A DNA stretch of 64,000 nt, from contig JAQIBV010000056.1 in the NCBI GenBank assembly GCA_027858855.1, positions 1-64,000 of the forward strand, written 5' to 3'. This DNA is from Spirochaetota bacterium (GTDB lineage: Bacteria; Spirochaetota; UBA4802; JAFGJZ01). This document shows positions 8,331 through 17,366 of the stretch, piece after piece. The notes under the pieces were generated by a model that saw only the letters and a program-made list of their open reading frames with translations, was not told the origin of the DNA and did not search any database. Position 1 is the first letter of the stretch. Each line of letters starts with the position of its first letter. Both the position numbers and the translations under genes were made by a program.

Positions 8331-10487
8331 ATGAGAATTACCATTGCGTATAATCTTCGTACCGACGATTCCGAGGCCACAGCTGAACTACTCAGCTCCG
8401 ATGACATCGACCGTATATACCGGACCATAAGTAGTCTTCAGCACACTGTTACAATAGTGGAAGTAACAGGGAACCCACACCAGGCAATAGAACAGCTGGT
8501 AGAAAGCGAACCAGATCTTATCTTCAACCTGGCAGAGGGTACCATCGGCAGCTCTCGGGAGGCCTTTTATCCCGGTCTCTATGAGCAGATGGGCATTCCC
8601 TTTACGGGGGGAAACGCCTCCCTCCTACACCTTAACCTGGATAAGCACCTTGCCAAGACAGTACTGGCGGCTCGGGGAATTCGCGTGCCAAAAGGGATCC
8701 TGATTACAGGGAAAAACCGTCAAATAGATGAAGAACTCCGATATCCTCTGATAATTAAACCCAACTCCGAAGGTTCGAGCAAGGGAATTACCCAAAAATC
8801 AGTTGTCGAATCTAAAAAAGAGGCCGAACTGCGTATAAATGAAATGCTTAGTCAGTATCCGGAAGGGCTTGTGGTAGAAGAGTTCATTACCGGTCGGGAA
8901 CTGAGTGTTCCCTTCATTGAGGGATACCCGGGAAAGATCCTTGATATTGTAGAACACACCTTTGACCTTGAAAAGATTAACGGTAAATTCAATATATATG
9001 ATTACGACATGAAACAGGGTGGCGAGGCTGCCCAGGCAGTTCAAATTATCTGCCCGGCTCGGATCGATAGTCACGAAGAGAAGGTCGTTCTGAAGATGGC
9101 GCAGCAGGTCTTCGACATTATGACCTGCCCCGATTTAGGGCGTGTCGATATCAGGCTTCATACAGATGGCACCCCCTATTTTATCGAACTGAACCCTCTG
9201 CCCAGCCTTCATCCCAACGCATCTCTTATGACTGCCGCCAAAGAACGGGGGCTGGAATTCCGCGATGTATTGCGACTGATAATCCGTTCCGCTGCCCGGC
9301 GCTACGGGCTTGCTATTAGACAGGCACGCAAAAACCTGAAAAACCAAGACCCTTCAACAACTCCCCGCTCTTCGGTCAGGGATGTTGGGATACAAGTCGG
9401 CCACATGAGACCGGGGCTTGTTAATGCCATTACAGATGTTAAAGGAGTACGGGTAGGCCACTTTACCAGAATTGAGGACAATGTACCGATTCCGGGACAC
9501 TCTGAGACCAGCTGCATACGTACCGGGGTAACCGCAATTATGCCCGCCGGGCAAACCTACGCGAACCGTATAGCCGCGGGAGGCTTTGTTCTTAATGGCG
9601 TCGGAGAGATGTCCGGACTGACTCAGGTTTTAGAGACCGGGTGGCTGGAAACACCGATTGTGCTAACAAATTCCCACTCCGTCGGCAGGGTTCACGCTGG
9701 GGTAATTCAGCATATGAGTCGCAAGTATCCCGCTATGGGCACCGAAACCGACGTTATACTTCCAGTAGTCGGCGAAGCAGACGACTCATTTCTTAATGAT
9801 GTAAGAATCGGCACCTGCAGAACCCAGGACACTATAAAGGCCATGGAAGGAGCCTCCTCCGGGCCAGTTCCCCAGGGCTCAATCGGAGCCGGAGTTGGCA
9901 TGACCAGCTTTGATTTCGCAGGAGGCATCGGAACCTCCTCCCGGATCTTCGACCTGCCAGAGGGCAGCGGTTTTACCATCGGGGTACTGGTGCTTTCAAA
10001 CTTCGGCAAAATGCGCAATCTGACTATTGACGGGGATGTGGTCGGTCGTCAGCTGGACACAGAGTTTGAATACGAGAGCCGCAGGGATCACTCTGAGGGA
10101 TCGATCATAGTTGTTGTCGCAACCGACATCCCTCTAATAAGCAGTCAACTGAACCGTATTGCCAAGCGCGCAGCCCTTGGGCTGGGAAGAACCGGCTCCT
10201 TTGCCGCCTCTACCAGCGGCGAGATTATTATCGCCTTCAGCACCGGAAATCGCAAACCACGCATAGCTCGTTCAGAGAGCAGCTTTATCAATCTTAAGTG
10301 CATCTCTGACAATCATATCAACATTGCCTATGAAGCGGTAATTGAAGCCACGGAAGAGGCAGTACTGAACGCTATTTTTTGCTCTGGAGGTATGAACGGC
10401 AGGCAGCAGCGCTGGTGTCCGGCTGTTCCCCAAGACAGAGTAATTGAAATACTGAACAAAGGAAGAAAAATCCATGAAAGTCATTGA
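8331..10487 (+). CDS. ATP-grasp ligase fused to P1/DmpA-type aminopeptidase
   Basis: A 718-residue two-domain protein. Residues 1 to about 330 are a D-Ala-D-Ala-ligase-like ATP-grasp module: GSSKGI in the ATP loop, VVEEFITGRELSVPFIEG, and the Mg-binding FIELNPLPSLHPN. Residues about 345-718 are a complete peptidase family S58 (P1, DmpA/BapA) module: VGHFTRIED, NSHSVGRVHAGV, GAGVGMTSFDFAGGIGTSSR, and EGSIIVVVATDIPL with the expected Ntn nucleophile Ser591 after the self-cleavage Gly. ATP-grasp enzymes make peptide or amide bonds; S58 enzymes remove N-terminal (including beta-) amino acids. The start has GGAGGATGT upstream. Its end overlaps an acetylpolyamine amidohydrolase. If the S58 part self-cleaves, two polypeptides result. 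The substrate is unknown. Confidence 0.88.
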   Translation: MRITIAYNLRTDDSEATAELLSSDDIDRIYRTISSLQHTVTIVEVTGNPHQAIEQLVESEPDLIFNLAEGTIGSSREAFYPGLYEQMGIPFTGGNASLLHLNLDKHLAKTVLAARGIRVPKGILITGKNRQIDEELRYPLIIKPNSEGSSKGITQKSVVESKKEAELRINEMLSQYPEGLVVEEFITGRELSVPFIEGYPGKILDIVEHTFDLEKINGKFNIYDYDMKQGGEAAQAVQIICPARIDSHEEKVVLKMAQQVFDIMTCPDLGRVDIRLHTDGTPYFIELNPLPSLHPNASLMTAAKERGLEFRDVLRLIIRSAARRYGLAIRQARKNLKNQDPSTTPRSSVRDVGIQVGHMRPGLVNAITDVKGVRVGHFTRIEDNVPIPGHSETSCIRTGVTAIMPAGQTYANRIAAGGFVLNGVGEMSGLTQVLETGWLETPIVLTNSHSVGRVHAGVIQHMSRKYPAMGTETDVILPVVGEADDSFLNDVRIGTCRTQDTIKAMEGASSGPVPQGSIGAGVGMTSFDFAGGIGTSSRIFDLPEGSGFTIGVLVLSNFGKMRNLTIDGDVVGRQLDTEFEYESRRDHSEGSIIVVVATDIPLISSQLNRIAKRAALGLGRTGSFAASTSGEIIIAFSTGNRKPRIARSESSFINLKCISDNHINIAYEAVIEATEEAVLNAIFCSGGMNGRQQRWCPAVPQDRVIEILNKGRKIHESH

Positions 10488-11484
10488 AAAATATAACGAC
10501 AGCCTCCATAACCCCTACTGGAAATACCAGCTTGGACCGGATTCCTACGAGGTTAAAGACACCCCCAAACGGGTCGAGACTATAAAAAAGGCTCTGCGCG
10601 AAGCGGGAGACTTTGAGTTTATAACCGCCAAGCACTATCCTGAGAGACTAATCTCCCGTATTCATCCCTATCACGATTATATTCGAAACACCTCCGAGTC
10701 TCTTACTAACGACGAAGAGGAGTTTTATCCCGACCTGTTTCCGGGAGAAGGAGCCAGGCTTAAAAAAAAAGTTAATGAGCCGCTATGGGGAGGAATCTGG
10801 TGTACCGACGCTGTAACTCCTATCAAAAAACGCACTTATGAAGTTGCCCGCGCTTCAGCCGAGACTGCCCTTACAGGTGCGGAAATAATACGTGAAGGCT
10901 CAGAGAAATATGTATATGCCCTATGCCGCCCTTCGGGACACCATGCAGGACCGCGAGTGTTTGGCGGCTACTGCTATTTTAACAATGCCGCAATTGCAGC
11001 AGAGTTTCTGCTACCATCCGGTACAGTAGCCATAGTAGACATCGATTATCACCACGGCAACGGAACCCAGGAGTTTTTTGATGAGATAAAATCCGTATTT
11101 ACCTCATCTATCCACTGTGATCCCTCATCAGAATATCCCTACTTTTGGGGTTACTCTGAAGAGACCGGCAAAGGACAGGCCATGGGCACAAATCACAACG
11201 AACCGCTTCCAAAAAGCGCCGGAAAGGAGGAGTACCTGGCAGCCCTGAATCGTATCCTGGTCAAGATACGCAAATTCAACCCTGCATATCTTATTATATC
11301 CGCAGGATTCGACACCCACCGCGATGATCCGGTAGGCGGCCTCACTCTGGATGTTGAAGACTATACTGAAATCGGCGCAACCTTCGCGGCCATGAACCTT
11401 CCGACACTGATTTGCCAGGAAGGAGGTTACAATACGGCCACACTGGGTGAATGTGTAACGAATTTTCTTAGAGGATTTTGTTAA
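10474..11484 (+). CDS. Acetylpolyamine amidohydrolase (histone deacetylase family)
   Basis: 336 residues, the usual length for bacterial acetylpolyamine amidohydrolases. The catalytic set is complete: His156-His157 in SGHHAG, zinc ligands Asp191 and His193 in DIDYHHGNGT, Asp280 in AGFDTHRDDP, and the transition-state Tyr319 in QEGGYN. The segment CDPSSEYPYFWGYSEETG is typical of the polyamine-specific branch, not of acetoin-utilisation AcuC proteins. The predicted reaction is zinc-dependent hydrolysis of an N-acetyl polyamine or similar acyl-amine. The gene overlaps the upstream ligase-peptidase gene by 14 bases and has AGGAAG as ribosome site, so the two are almost certainly co-expressed. 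Confidence 0.9.
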   Translation: MKVIEKYNDSLHNPYWKYQLGPDSYEVKDTPKRVETIKKALREAGDFEFITAKHYPERLISRIHPYHDYIRNTSESLTNDEEEFYPDLFPGEGARLKKKVNEPLWGGIWCTDAVTPIKKRTYEVARASAETALTGAEIIREGSEKYVYALCRPSGHHAGPRVFGGYCYFNNAAIAAEFLLPSGTVAIVDIDYHHGNGTQEFFDEIKSVFTSSIHCDPSSEYPYFWGYSEETGKGQAMGTNHNEPLPKSAGKEEYLAALNRILVKIRKFNPAYLIISAGFDTHRDDPVGGLTLDVEDYTEIGATFAAMNLPTLICQEGGYNTATLGECVTNFLRGFC

Positions 11485-11973
11485 AAAAATTAAACCAGAA
11501 AACGCACCCGATACCTACCTGAAGAAAAACACCCAAAGGGGGCAACAGTATTGCTATAATTATTCTTGCTAAATCCATATGTTAAGTCCTTCTATATTAT
11601 TTTAATAAGATTACCCTATTCAGAAACAGAATAGTTCTTATTTGAATTTATTTTATTTTAAATATTAAATTTTGTTAATCAACATGTATATTAAGGAGAC
11701 TTCTAAAATTACTTAAGAATTTTGAAAAATTTTCTAAATTTCGGAGTGTAACGTAGATAGCGTAAATATTTAAGCTTTTGACAATTTTTCGAAGTTTCCT
11801 TATAATTCCCTTATAATTCCCTTATAATACTTGAATTTTTGTTTAGACATCATAAACGATTAATGCCTACATATAATATTGAGGGTTTATTTAAAAAGTC
11901 ATAAAATCACAAGCAAATTGAATAAGTATAAGCTCTACTAGTAGTATCCCCATTGGGCTTGGAGGAAGTAAAA
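11485..11973. other. AT-rich gap with dispersed repeat and 11-bp tandem repeat
   Basis: A marked AT-rich trough separates the GC-richer ligase/deacetylase pair from the ATPase gene. 11752-11810 is a copy of the dispersed repeat (ATAGCGTAAATATTTAAGCTT...ATTTTTCGAAGTTTCC). It runs into three tandem 11-mers, CCTTATAATTC at 11798-11808 and 11809-11819 and a variant at 11820-11830. No gene or clear promoter is seen. Confidence 0.55.
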
Positions 11974-14688
11974 ATGTCAGATGAAATTGCATACTACTCA
12001 AATACAGCAGAAGAGTTAGAAAAAGAATTATCTACCGATTTGAAAGAGGGACTCTCACATAAAACTGCTACTGACCGTTTAAAAGAGTATGGGCCCAATA
12101 AAATAGAACAAAAAAGCACTATCTCTCCATGGAAAATATTCTTTCGCCAGTTTCAAAACATCATTGTACTCCTGCTCATCCTGGCTTCCGTGCTCTCTTT
12201 TTCAATTGGCGATATAATTGAAGGTGTTGCTGTTGTCATTGTTATTCTTTTGAACGCACTTTTCGGTTTTATTACTGAATACAGGGCAGAAAAATCTGTC
12301 GAAGCCTTACAGAAGATGATAACTCCTACTGCAAAAGTGCATCGGGGGGGCGAGCTTTCACAGATTGAAGCAATAAATCTTGTTCCAGGGGATATAATCA
12401 TTCTCGAGGAAGGGGACAGAATATCTGCCGACGGCCGTCTTTTTGAAGCAGACAACCTTGCGGCGGACGAAGCTATGCTCACGGGGGAATCGGAACCGGT
12501 AAATAAACATACCAGAGCCATAACCCTGGACAAAAAAATCGGAATAGCAGACCGAAAAAACATGGTATTCATGGGAACAGCCATAACACGAGGAAACGGA
12601 AAAGCTGTAGTTACTGATACGGGACAAAAAACACAGATGGGGCATATATCTACAATGCTCCAGGAAACTGAAGATGAATCTACTCCTTTGGAAGAACGTC
12701 TTCAGAAGATGGGACATTTTCTTATTATCCTTACCTTCATTGTAACCGCTATTATAGCAATTACAGGAATTATTTCAGGAATACCAATTATCGAAATGCT
12801 CAAAACAGCAATCGCCTTGGCAATTGCCGCTGTTCCAGAAGGACTTCCAGCAGTTGCAACAATTACCCTTGCAATTGGAATGAAACGGATGGCCAGGAAA
12901 AACGCCTTAGTTAAAAGCCTTCCCGCAGTTGAGACTCTCGGTTCAACAACTGTAATCTGTACCGATAAGACAGGAACATTAACCGAAAACCAGATGACCG
13001 TTCAGGAAATATTTATTCCCGAAAGAGAGATTTCAATAACAGGAACCGGCTACGCACCGGAAGGCACCTTCCAGGAGGAGGGAGCTGAAATCTCTTTATC
13101 TCAGGATGACGAGCTTTCACTGTTTCTCAAAGCTGGCTCCTTATGCTCTAACGCTGTTATCACTCATGATGCCGAAAAAGGTTGGGGTATTATCGGTGAC
13201 CCAACTGATGGAGCATTGGTTACCGCAGCAAAAAAAGCAGGTTTGAACAAGGAAGAAATGGAGAAGTCAGGTTACGAGCGCCTTGACGAATTTCCTTTTG
13301 ACTCTGAAACAAGGTTCATGGCTGTTATGAATAATGTAGCAAACTCATATGTGGCAATTTTTCTTAAAGGTGCCCCAGATGTTGTTATAGACATGTGCGA
13401 AAAAGTCTCTATAAACGGTTCAGAAACTGACCTTACTCAGGAGCTGAAAAAAAAGTATCTCCAGAAGAACAGCCAACTGGCACAAAAAGGTCTCAGAGTT
13501 TTGGCGATTGCCTATAAAAAGGGTGTGAGCAGAGAGGCCGAAATTGATAAAGAGATAGAGCAGGACCTGGTCTTTCTCGGCTTTGCAGGCATACTCGACC
13601 CACCACGACCGGATGTGGCCCAGGCAATAGAAGAAGCACAGTCAGCGGGTATCCGGACAATCATGATAACAGGAGACCAGCGTGACACTGCAATGGCAAT
13701 AGCCAGGCGTATCGGCATGCGGGGCGCGCAAGAAGAGGCAATTACAGGAGCCGAGTTAGACGAGTTTAGCATTGAAGAGCTGGCTGAACGCCTTCGACAC
13801 AATCCTATCTTTGCAAGAGTCTCTCCCAAGAACAAGCTGGATATTATAGATGCCCTGAATAAAAACAATGAAATTACTGCAATGACAGGAGATGGAGTAA
13901 ACGACGCTCCCGCGCTGAAAAAAGCTGATATCGGTATATCTATGGGGCAACGAGGGACAACAGTAGCAAAAGAAGCATCTGACATGATCCTTTTGGATGA
14001 CCGCTTTCCTACCATTGTTGAAGCTGTTCGACAGGGAAGAGTAATTTTTGATAATATCCAGAAATTTATCCACTACCTGTTTTCATGTAACTTAAGTGAG
14101 ATTTTTCTTATCTTTATTTCAATACTACTCGGAATTCCAACTCCTCTTATCGCATTGCAGATTCTGTGGCTGAACCTTGTGACAGATATTTTTCCTGCCC
14201 TGGCTATGGCATGGGAAACGCCCGAAGCAGAAATAATGACCAATCCCCCCCGGGATCCTGGCAAACCGATCATCACAAACCAACAAAAAATAAGAATCGC
14301 TTTTCAAGGTGCTGTTCTCACAGTGGGGCCGCTTTCCGTCTATCTTTTTACACTCAATAACGGGTTTAGCCTTCTTGAAAGTAGAACAGTCGGATTCATG
14401 ACTCTCGCCCTTGTTCAGCTTTTCCATGTTTTTAATGTAAGACGACAAAACGGACTCGGATTTGATATTACCGTCTTTCAAAACCATTATCTTTGGGGTG
14501 CAATTGCATTAACGATTACACTACAATTACTTGCTGTCTATTTACCATTTATGCAAGAGATCCTTCAAACAACAGCAATTTCACCAGGAATGTGGTTTAT
14601 TGTGCTAAGCGGTGCTTTAGGACCGATATTAGTAATCCAATTAATAGCAGTAATTAGAAAATTAATTGGAAAGTCGTACCAGGATTAA
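11974..14688 (+). CDS. P2A-type cation (probably Ca2+) transporting ATPase
   Basis: 904 residues from the ATG at 11974, chosen because GGAGG lies eight bases upstream; a TTG at 11953 precedes that site. Domains in order: cation-ATPase N-terminal domain, first membrane pair, actuator with LTGESEPV, membrane segment with the calcium-binding AAVPEGLPA, phosphorylation site DKTGTLT (Asp331), nucleotide-binding domain, MITGDQ, hinge TGDGVNDAPALKKADIGI, and a C-terminal membrane domain with NLVTD. The PEGLP and NLVTD motifs point to the SERCA/PMR1-like P2A group, which exports Ca2+ (or Mn2+) from the cytoplasm. Monocistronic. Confidence 0.93.
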   Translation: MSDEIAYYSNTAEELEKELSTDLKEGLSHKTATDRLKEYGPNKIEQKSTISPWKIFFRQFQNIIVLLLILASVLSFSIGDIIEGVAVVIVILLNALFGFITEYRAEKSVEALQKMITPTAKVHRGGELSQIEAINLVPGDIIILEEGDRISADGRLFEADNLAADEAMLTGESEPVNKHTRAITLDKKIGIADRKNMVFMGTAITRGNGKAVVTDTGQKTQMGHISTMLQETEDESTPLEERLQKMGHFLIILTFIVTAIIAITGIISGIPIIEMLKTAIALAIAAVPEGLPAVATITLAIGMKRMARKNALVKSLPAVETLGSTTVICTDKTGTLTENQMTVQEIFIPEREISITGTGYAPEGTFQEEGAEISLSQDDELSLFLKAGSLCSNAVITHDAEKGWGIIGDPTDGALVTAAKKAGLNKEEMEKSGYERLDEFPFDSETRFMAVMNNVANSYVAIFLKGAPDVVIDMCEKVSINGSETDLTQELKKKYLQKNSQLAQKGLRVLAIAYKKGVSREAEIDKEIEQDLVFLGFAGILDPPRPDVAQAIEEAQSAGIRTIMITGDQRDTAMAIARRIGMRGAQEEAITGAELDEFSIEELAERLRHNPIFARVSPKNKLDIIDALNKNNEITAMTGDGVNDAPALKKADIGISMGQRGTTVAKEASDMILLDDRFPTIVEAVRQGRVIFDNIQKFIHYLFSCNLSEIFLIFISILLGIPTPLIALQILWLNLVTDIFPALAMAWETPEAEIMTNPPRDPGKPIITNQQKIRIAFQGAVLTVGPLSVYLFTLNNGFSLLESRTVGFMTLALVQLFHVFNVRRQNGLGFDITVFQNHYLWGAIALTITLQLLAVYLPFMQEILQTTAISPGMWFIVLSGALGPILVIQLIAVIRKLIGKSYQD

Positions 14689-14937
14689 AAGTCGTACCAG
14701 AAACAGGCTTTAATTATAGCTGAGAACCTGGCCGAATTGTTGCCATCACCCTGCGAACAACCTGTGTGATAACGGTAGATGGCCGAATATTGTCTGTACC
14801 AAATTCTGAAATAGTTAACACAACAGTCATTTCCTACACAAACTTTCCTCACCTCAGACTCGATGTGTCATTCACTGTTGCAGTCACATAATACTCTTAA
14901 ATCTGGTGTTGATGGGAAAGAGTCGATTCTTTAAGCT
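14689..14937. other. Convergent gap between ATPase and aldo/keto reductase genes
   Basis: The sequence AAAGTCGTACCAG occurs twice around the ATPase stop (14670-14700). No strong terminator hairpin, RNA or gene is visible. Confidence 0.3.
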
Positions 14938-15906
14938 TTATGCTGGCCAGATTTTCCGCCCCTCTCCGGGTTTAACTATACTGTTAATGGTATCCATCTC
15001 TTCTTTAGTTAACAACCCTTCCTCTCCAGCGTTGAAGTTGGATTCCAGCTGAGAAATTCTCTTTGCTCCAGGAATAACGACTGAAACATCCGGATTACTT
15101 AATATAAATCTTATGGCAAATCGAGCAAGATCTGTATCTCCGAATTTTTCTTTAATATCATCTACAGCATCCAGATCTTTCATGAACTGCTTATTCTGAT
15201 CAGGATCTTTTAACCAGTTGTTTCGAAAATCTGATTCCTCAAAGCTTGCATCTTTCGAAAATTTCCCGGTCAGAATACCCATAGCAAGTCCGCCTCTAAT
15301 TATGGTGCCAACTCTCTTTTCTTTGCAGAATGGCAAAATATCCTTTTCTGCTGTTCTATTGAGAATGCTATAGTCTATCTGCAGAATATCCTGATTCCCA
15401 TAGGCGTTAAACTCTTTCAGATATGAGTAATCACTAGTACTTACTCCGTAGCCTCTTAACTTTCCCTGCTCCTTGAGCTTTTCGCATCCGTCTATAAAAT
15501 TCTCCATTGTAGGGTCTCTGAAATTAACATGCCACTGAAGAAAATCGATATAATCTGTATTCAGTCTCTTTAAATTTGATTCTGCACCCTCAATTAGCTT
15601 TTGAGATGATGTATATGAGGATTTCCCATTATCTCCATCAAAATCCCTCCAACCAAGTTTTGTAGCCAATACGAACCTGTCTCTTCTGCCTTGCATTGCT
15701 TTTCCAAGAAGCTTTTCACTATGCCCGTCACCGTATACATCTGCAGTATCAAAAAAATCTATACCAAGATCCAGCGCCCTATCAATAGTATCCAGAGACT
15801 CATTGTCATTTGTTGTTCCCCATGTTCCACCACCAATCGCCCAAAGGCCTATACCGATTGGATAAACTTTTACTCCAGATTTTCCCAATTCTCTTTTTTC
15901 GAGCAT
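14938..15906 (-). CDS. Aldo/keto reductase
   Basis: 322 residues from the ATG at 15906, chosen because AAAGGAG sits eight bases upstream; an earlier start at 15927 lies before that site. The family tetrad is visible: Asp and Tyr in DFFDTADVYGDGHSE, Lys in LATKLGW and His in LQWHVNF. The C-terminal NADPH-binding pattern VVIPGAKRISQLESN is present. Such enzymes reduce aldehydes and ketones with NAD(P)H; the substrate cannot be inferred. It is similar in architecture to the YhdN/Tas-like general stress AKRs. A 15-bp palindrome (15936-15950) lies upstream. No operon partner. Confidence 0.9.
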   Translation of the reverse strand: MLEKRELGKSGVKVYPIGIGLWAIGGGTWGTTNDNESLDTIDRALDLGIDFFDTADVYGDGHSEKLLGKAMQGRRDRFVLATKLGWRDFDGDNGKSSYTSSQKLIEGAESNLKRLNTDYIDFLQWHVNFRDPTMENFIDGCEKLKEQGKLRGYGVSTSDYSYLKEFNAYGNQDILQIDYSILNRTAEKDILPFCKEKRVGTIIRGGLAMGILTGKFSKDASFEESDFRNNWLKDPDQNKQFMKDLDAVDDIKEKFGDTDLARFAIRFILSNPDVSVVIPGAKRISQLESNFNAGEEGLLTKEEMDTINSIVKPGEGRKIWPA

Positions 15907-15935
15907 AATTAAAACTCCTTTAATCAAACATTATG

Positions 15936-15950
15936 ATTCTTATCAAGAAT
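15936..15950 (-). promoter_or_regulatory. Short palindrome upstream of aldo/keto reductase
   Basis: ATTCTT-ATC-AAGAAT is a perfect 6-3-6 inverted repeat 30 bases upstream of the chosen start codon. It is a plausible operator by position, but the arms are short and AT-rich, so chance is possible. Confidence 0.3.
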
Positions 15951-16043
15951 ATAGTAGCTTTCAGATATATTTCAAATATGAAGCCTTAGTTTTCATCAAA
16001 TACTTCATGGAAATCGCGCTGCATGGATAAAATGATTTTTTGT

Positions 16044-17366
16044 TCATATCTGCACTCTTTCCTTATACAAATTATCTCTAAAGCGAATAATAATGGTTGT
16101 TCCATTTTTTTTGTCAAAGACGATTGATCCTCCAAGCTGCTGTTCAACAAGTGCAATTGCAAGAGTGCTGACAACCGGATCAGCAGAAGAATAAATTCCA
16201 TTGTCTGAAATTCGAATTTCTATTTCATTAGATTCAATTATGCTAGATGCAATATTAAGCTCACCCCTCTCATTTTCAGGATTATCGTCTACAACAATAT
16301 GATTAAGCAAATCAGTTAACAGTTCGTTAACAACTATACCGATAGGAATTGCAGAATCAAGAAGAATCAGTACCGGCTGCAGATCAAATGAAATCGACAA
16401 ATCATTTGTTTGCAAGGGATGATGATCTAAAGCAAGTTTTGTCAGGGACTTAAGATACTCCTCCAGGTTAATTCTGGAAAGGTGCCCAGCACGATAGAGT
16501 TCCTTGTGGGCAAGAGACATAGATTTTATCTGCTTATTAACGTCTTCAACGAAATCTTTCAGAGACAAATCGGGATGGTCAGTTAAACGGCAAGTCAGTA
16601 ATGACTGTATTACCTGCATATTGTTAAAGGTACGATGATAGAGTTCACTGATAAGAGTCTCTTTTTCATCCAATTGAAGGGCAAGATTTTCCTGCATTTT
16701 ATTGATTGCATCAGTGATCTCATCGAGCTCATCAGATCCCCGAAAAGCGGATTCTGGACGGGGCAATTTAAGTTTATGCCGGTTAATATTCGCAGTGTCT
16801 ATATTAAGAACAAACCCGCTTATTATTCTCAGATGACGAAAGATCATTCTTTGTGCAATAAAAAGTACAACTACAGCAAAACCAAAAATTTCCAAAAGGT
16901 TAGCTACAAAGATAACACGAACCTGTTCTGCCAACTGTTGACGTGCCTGATTCATGCTGGTAGTAACATGCAAGGCTCCAATTGCTCGATGTTCTCCGTA
17001 ATAGTCGTATATCAGCGAATATTCATGAGGATCATTGTTTCCATCTCTTATAGTTCCAAGTGAAAGAATAGTTTTATCTTCATCTGACCGATATTCTACA
17101 ATTTCAACAGAATCCACATAGGGGAGCAGAAGAATACCATCAGCCAACAATCTGAGCTGATTATCATCAAAATAGAAGAGTGCAGCAGAAATTGAAGGCA
17201 GATAACTCTCACTAACCACCCTGAGAACCTTATCCCTCTCCCGGACTCCCTGATTATATTGAGTCAAAGCTTGATGTAAAAGAGCGCCTATTGTAAAAAT
17301 TACACTAACAATAACTATAGCCAGCAGATGCCTTAAAGCAAGACTTTTAATTTTTCTGTGTATCAT
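16044..17366 (-). CDS. Membrane sensor histidine kinase, HisKA_2 type, with atypical ATPase domain
   Basis: 440 residues. Two membrane segments (about 14-34 and 152-172) bracket a periplasmic sensor region. A HAMP-like linker follows (SDELDEITDAINKMQENL), then a HisKA_2 phosphoacceptor box, ELYHRTFNNMQVIQSLL, with His244. The ATPase domain has an N-box NELLTDLLNH (347-356, second Asn replaced by Asp) and DNG (388-390). The glycine-rich G2 region is replaced by VSTLAIALVEQQLGG, so ATP binding may be impaired. Its start overlaps the stop of the periplasmic binding-protein gene (ATGA), implying a coupled extracellular-sensing pair. No response regulator is adjacent. Confidence 0.85.
   Translation of the reverse strand: MIHRKIKSLALRHLLAIVIVSVIFTIGALLHQALTQYNQGVRERDKVLRVVSESYLPSISAALFYFDDNQLRLLADGILLLPYVDSVEIVEYRSDEDKTILSLGTIRDGNNDPHEYSLIYDYYGEHRAIGALHVTTSMNQARQQLAEQVRVIFVANLLEIFGFAVVVLFIAQRMIFRHLRIISGFVLNIDTANINRHKLKLPRPESAFRGSDELDEITDAINKMQENLALQLDEKETLISELYHRTFNNMQVIQSLLTCRLTDHPDLSLKDFVEDVNKQIKSMSLAHKELYRAGHLSRINLEEYLKSLTKLALDHHPLQTNDLSISFDLQPVLILLDSAIPIGIVVNELLTDLLNHIVVDDNPENERGELNIASSIIESNEIEIRISDNGIYSSADPVVSTLAIALVEQQLGGSIVFDKKNGTTIIIRFRDNLYKERVQI

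Noticed and set aside
14689-14937. Possible transposase remnant after the ATPase gene
   Set aside because: Short peptide-like stretches only; no family block could be recognised.
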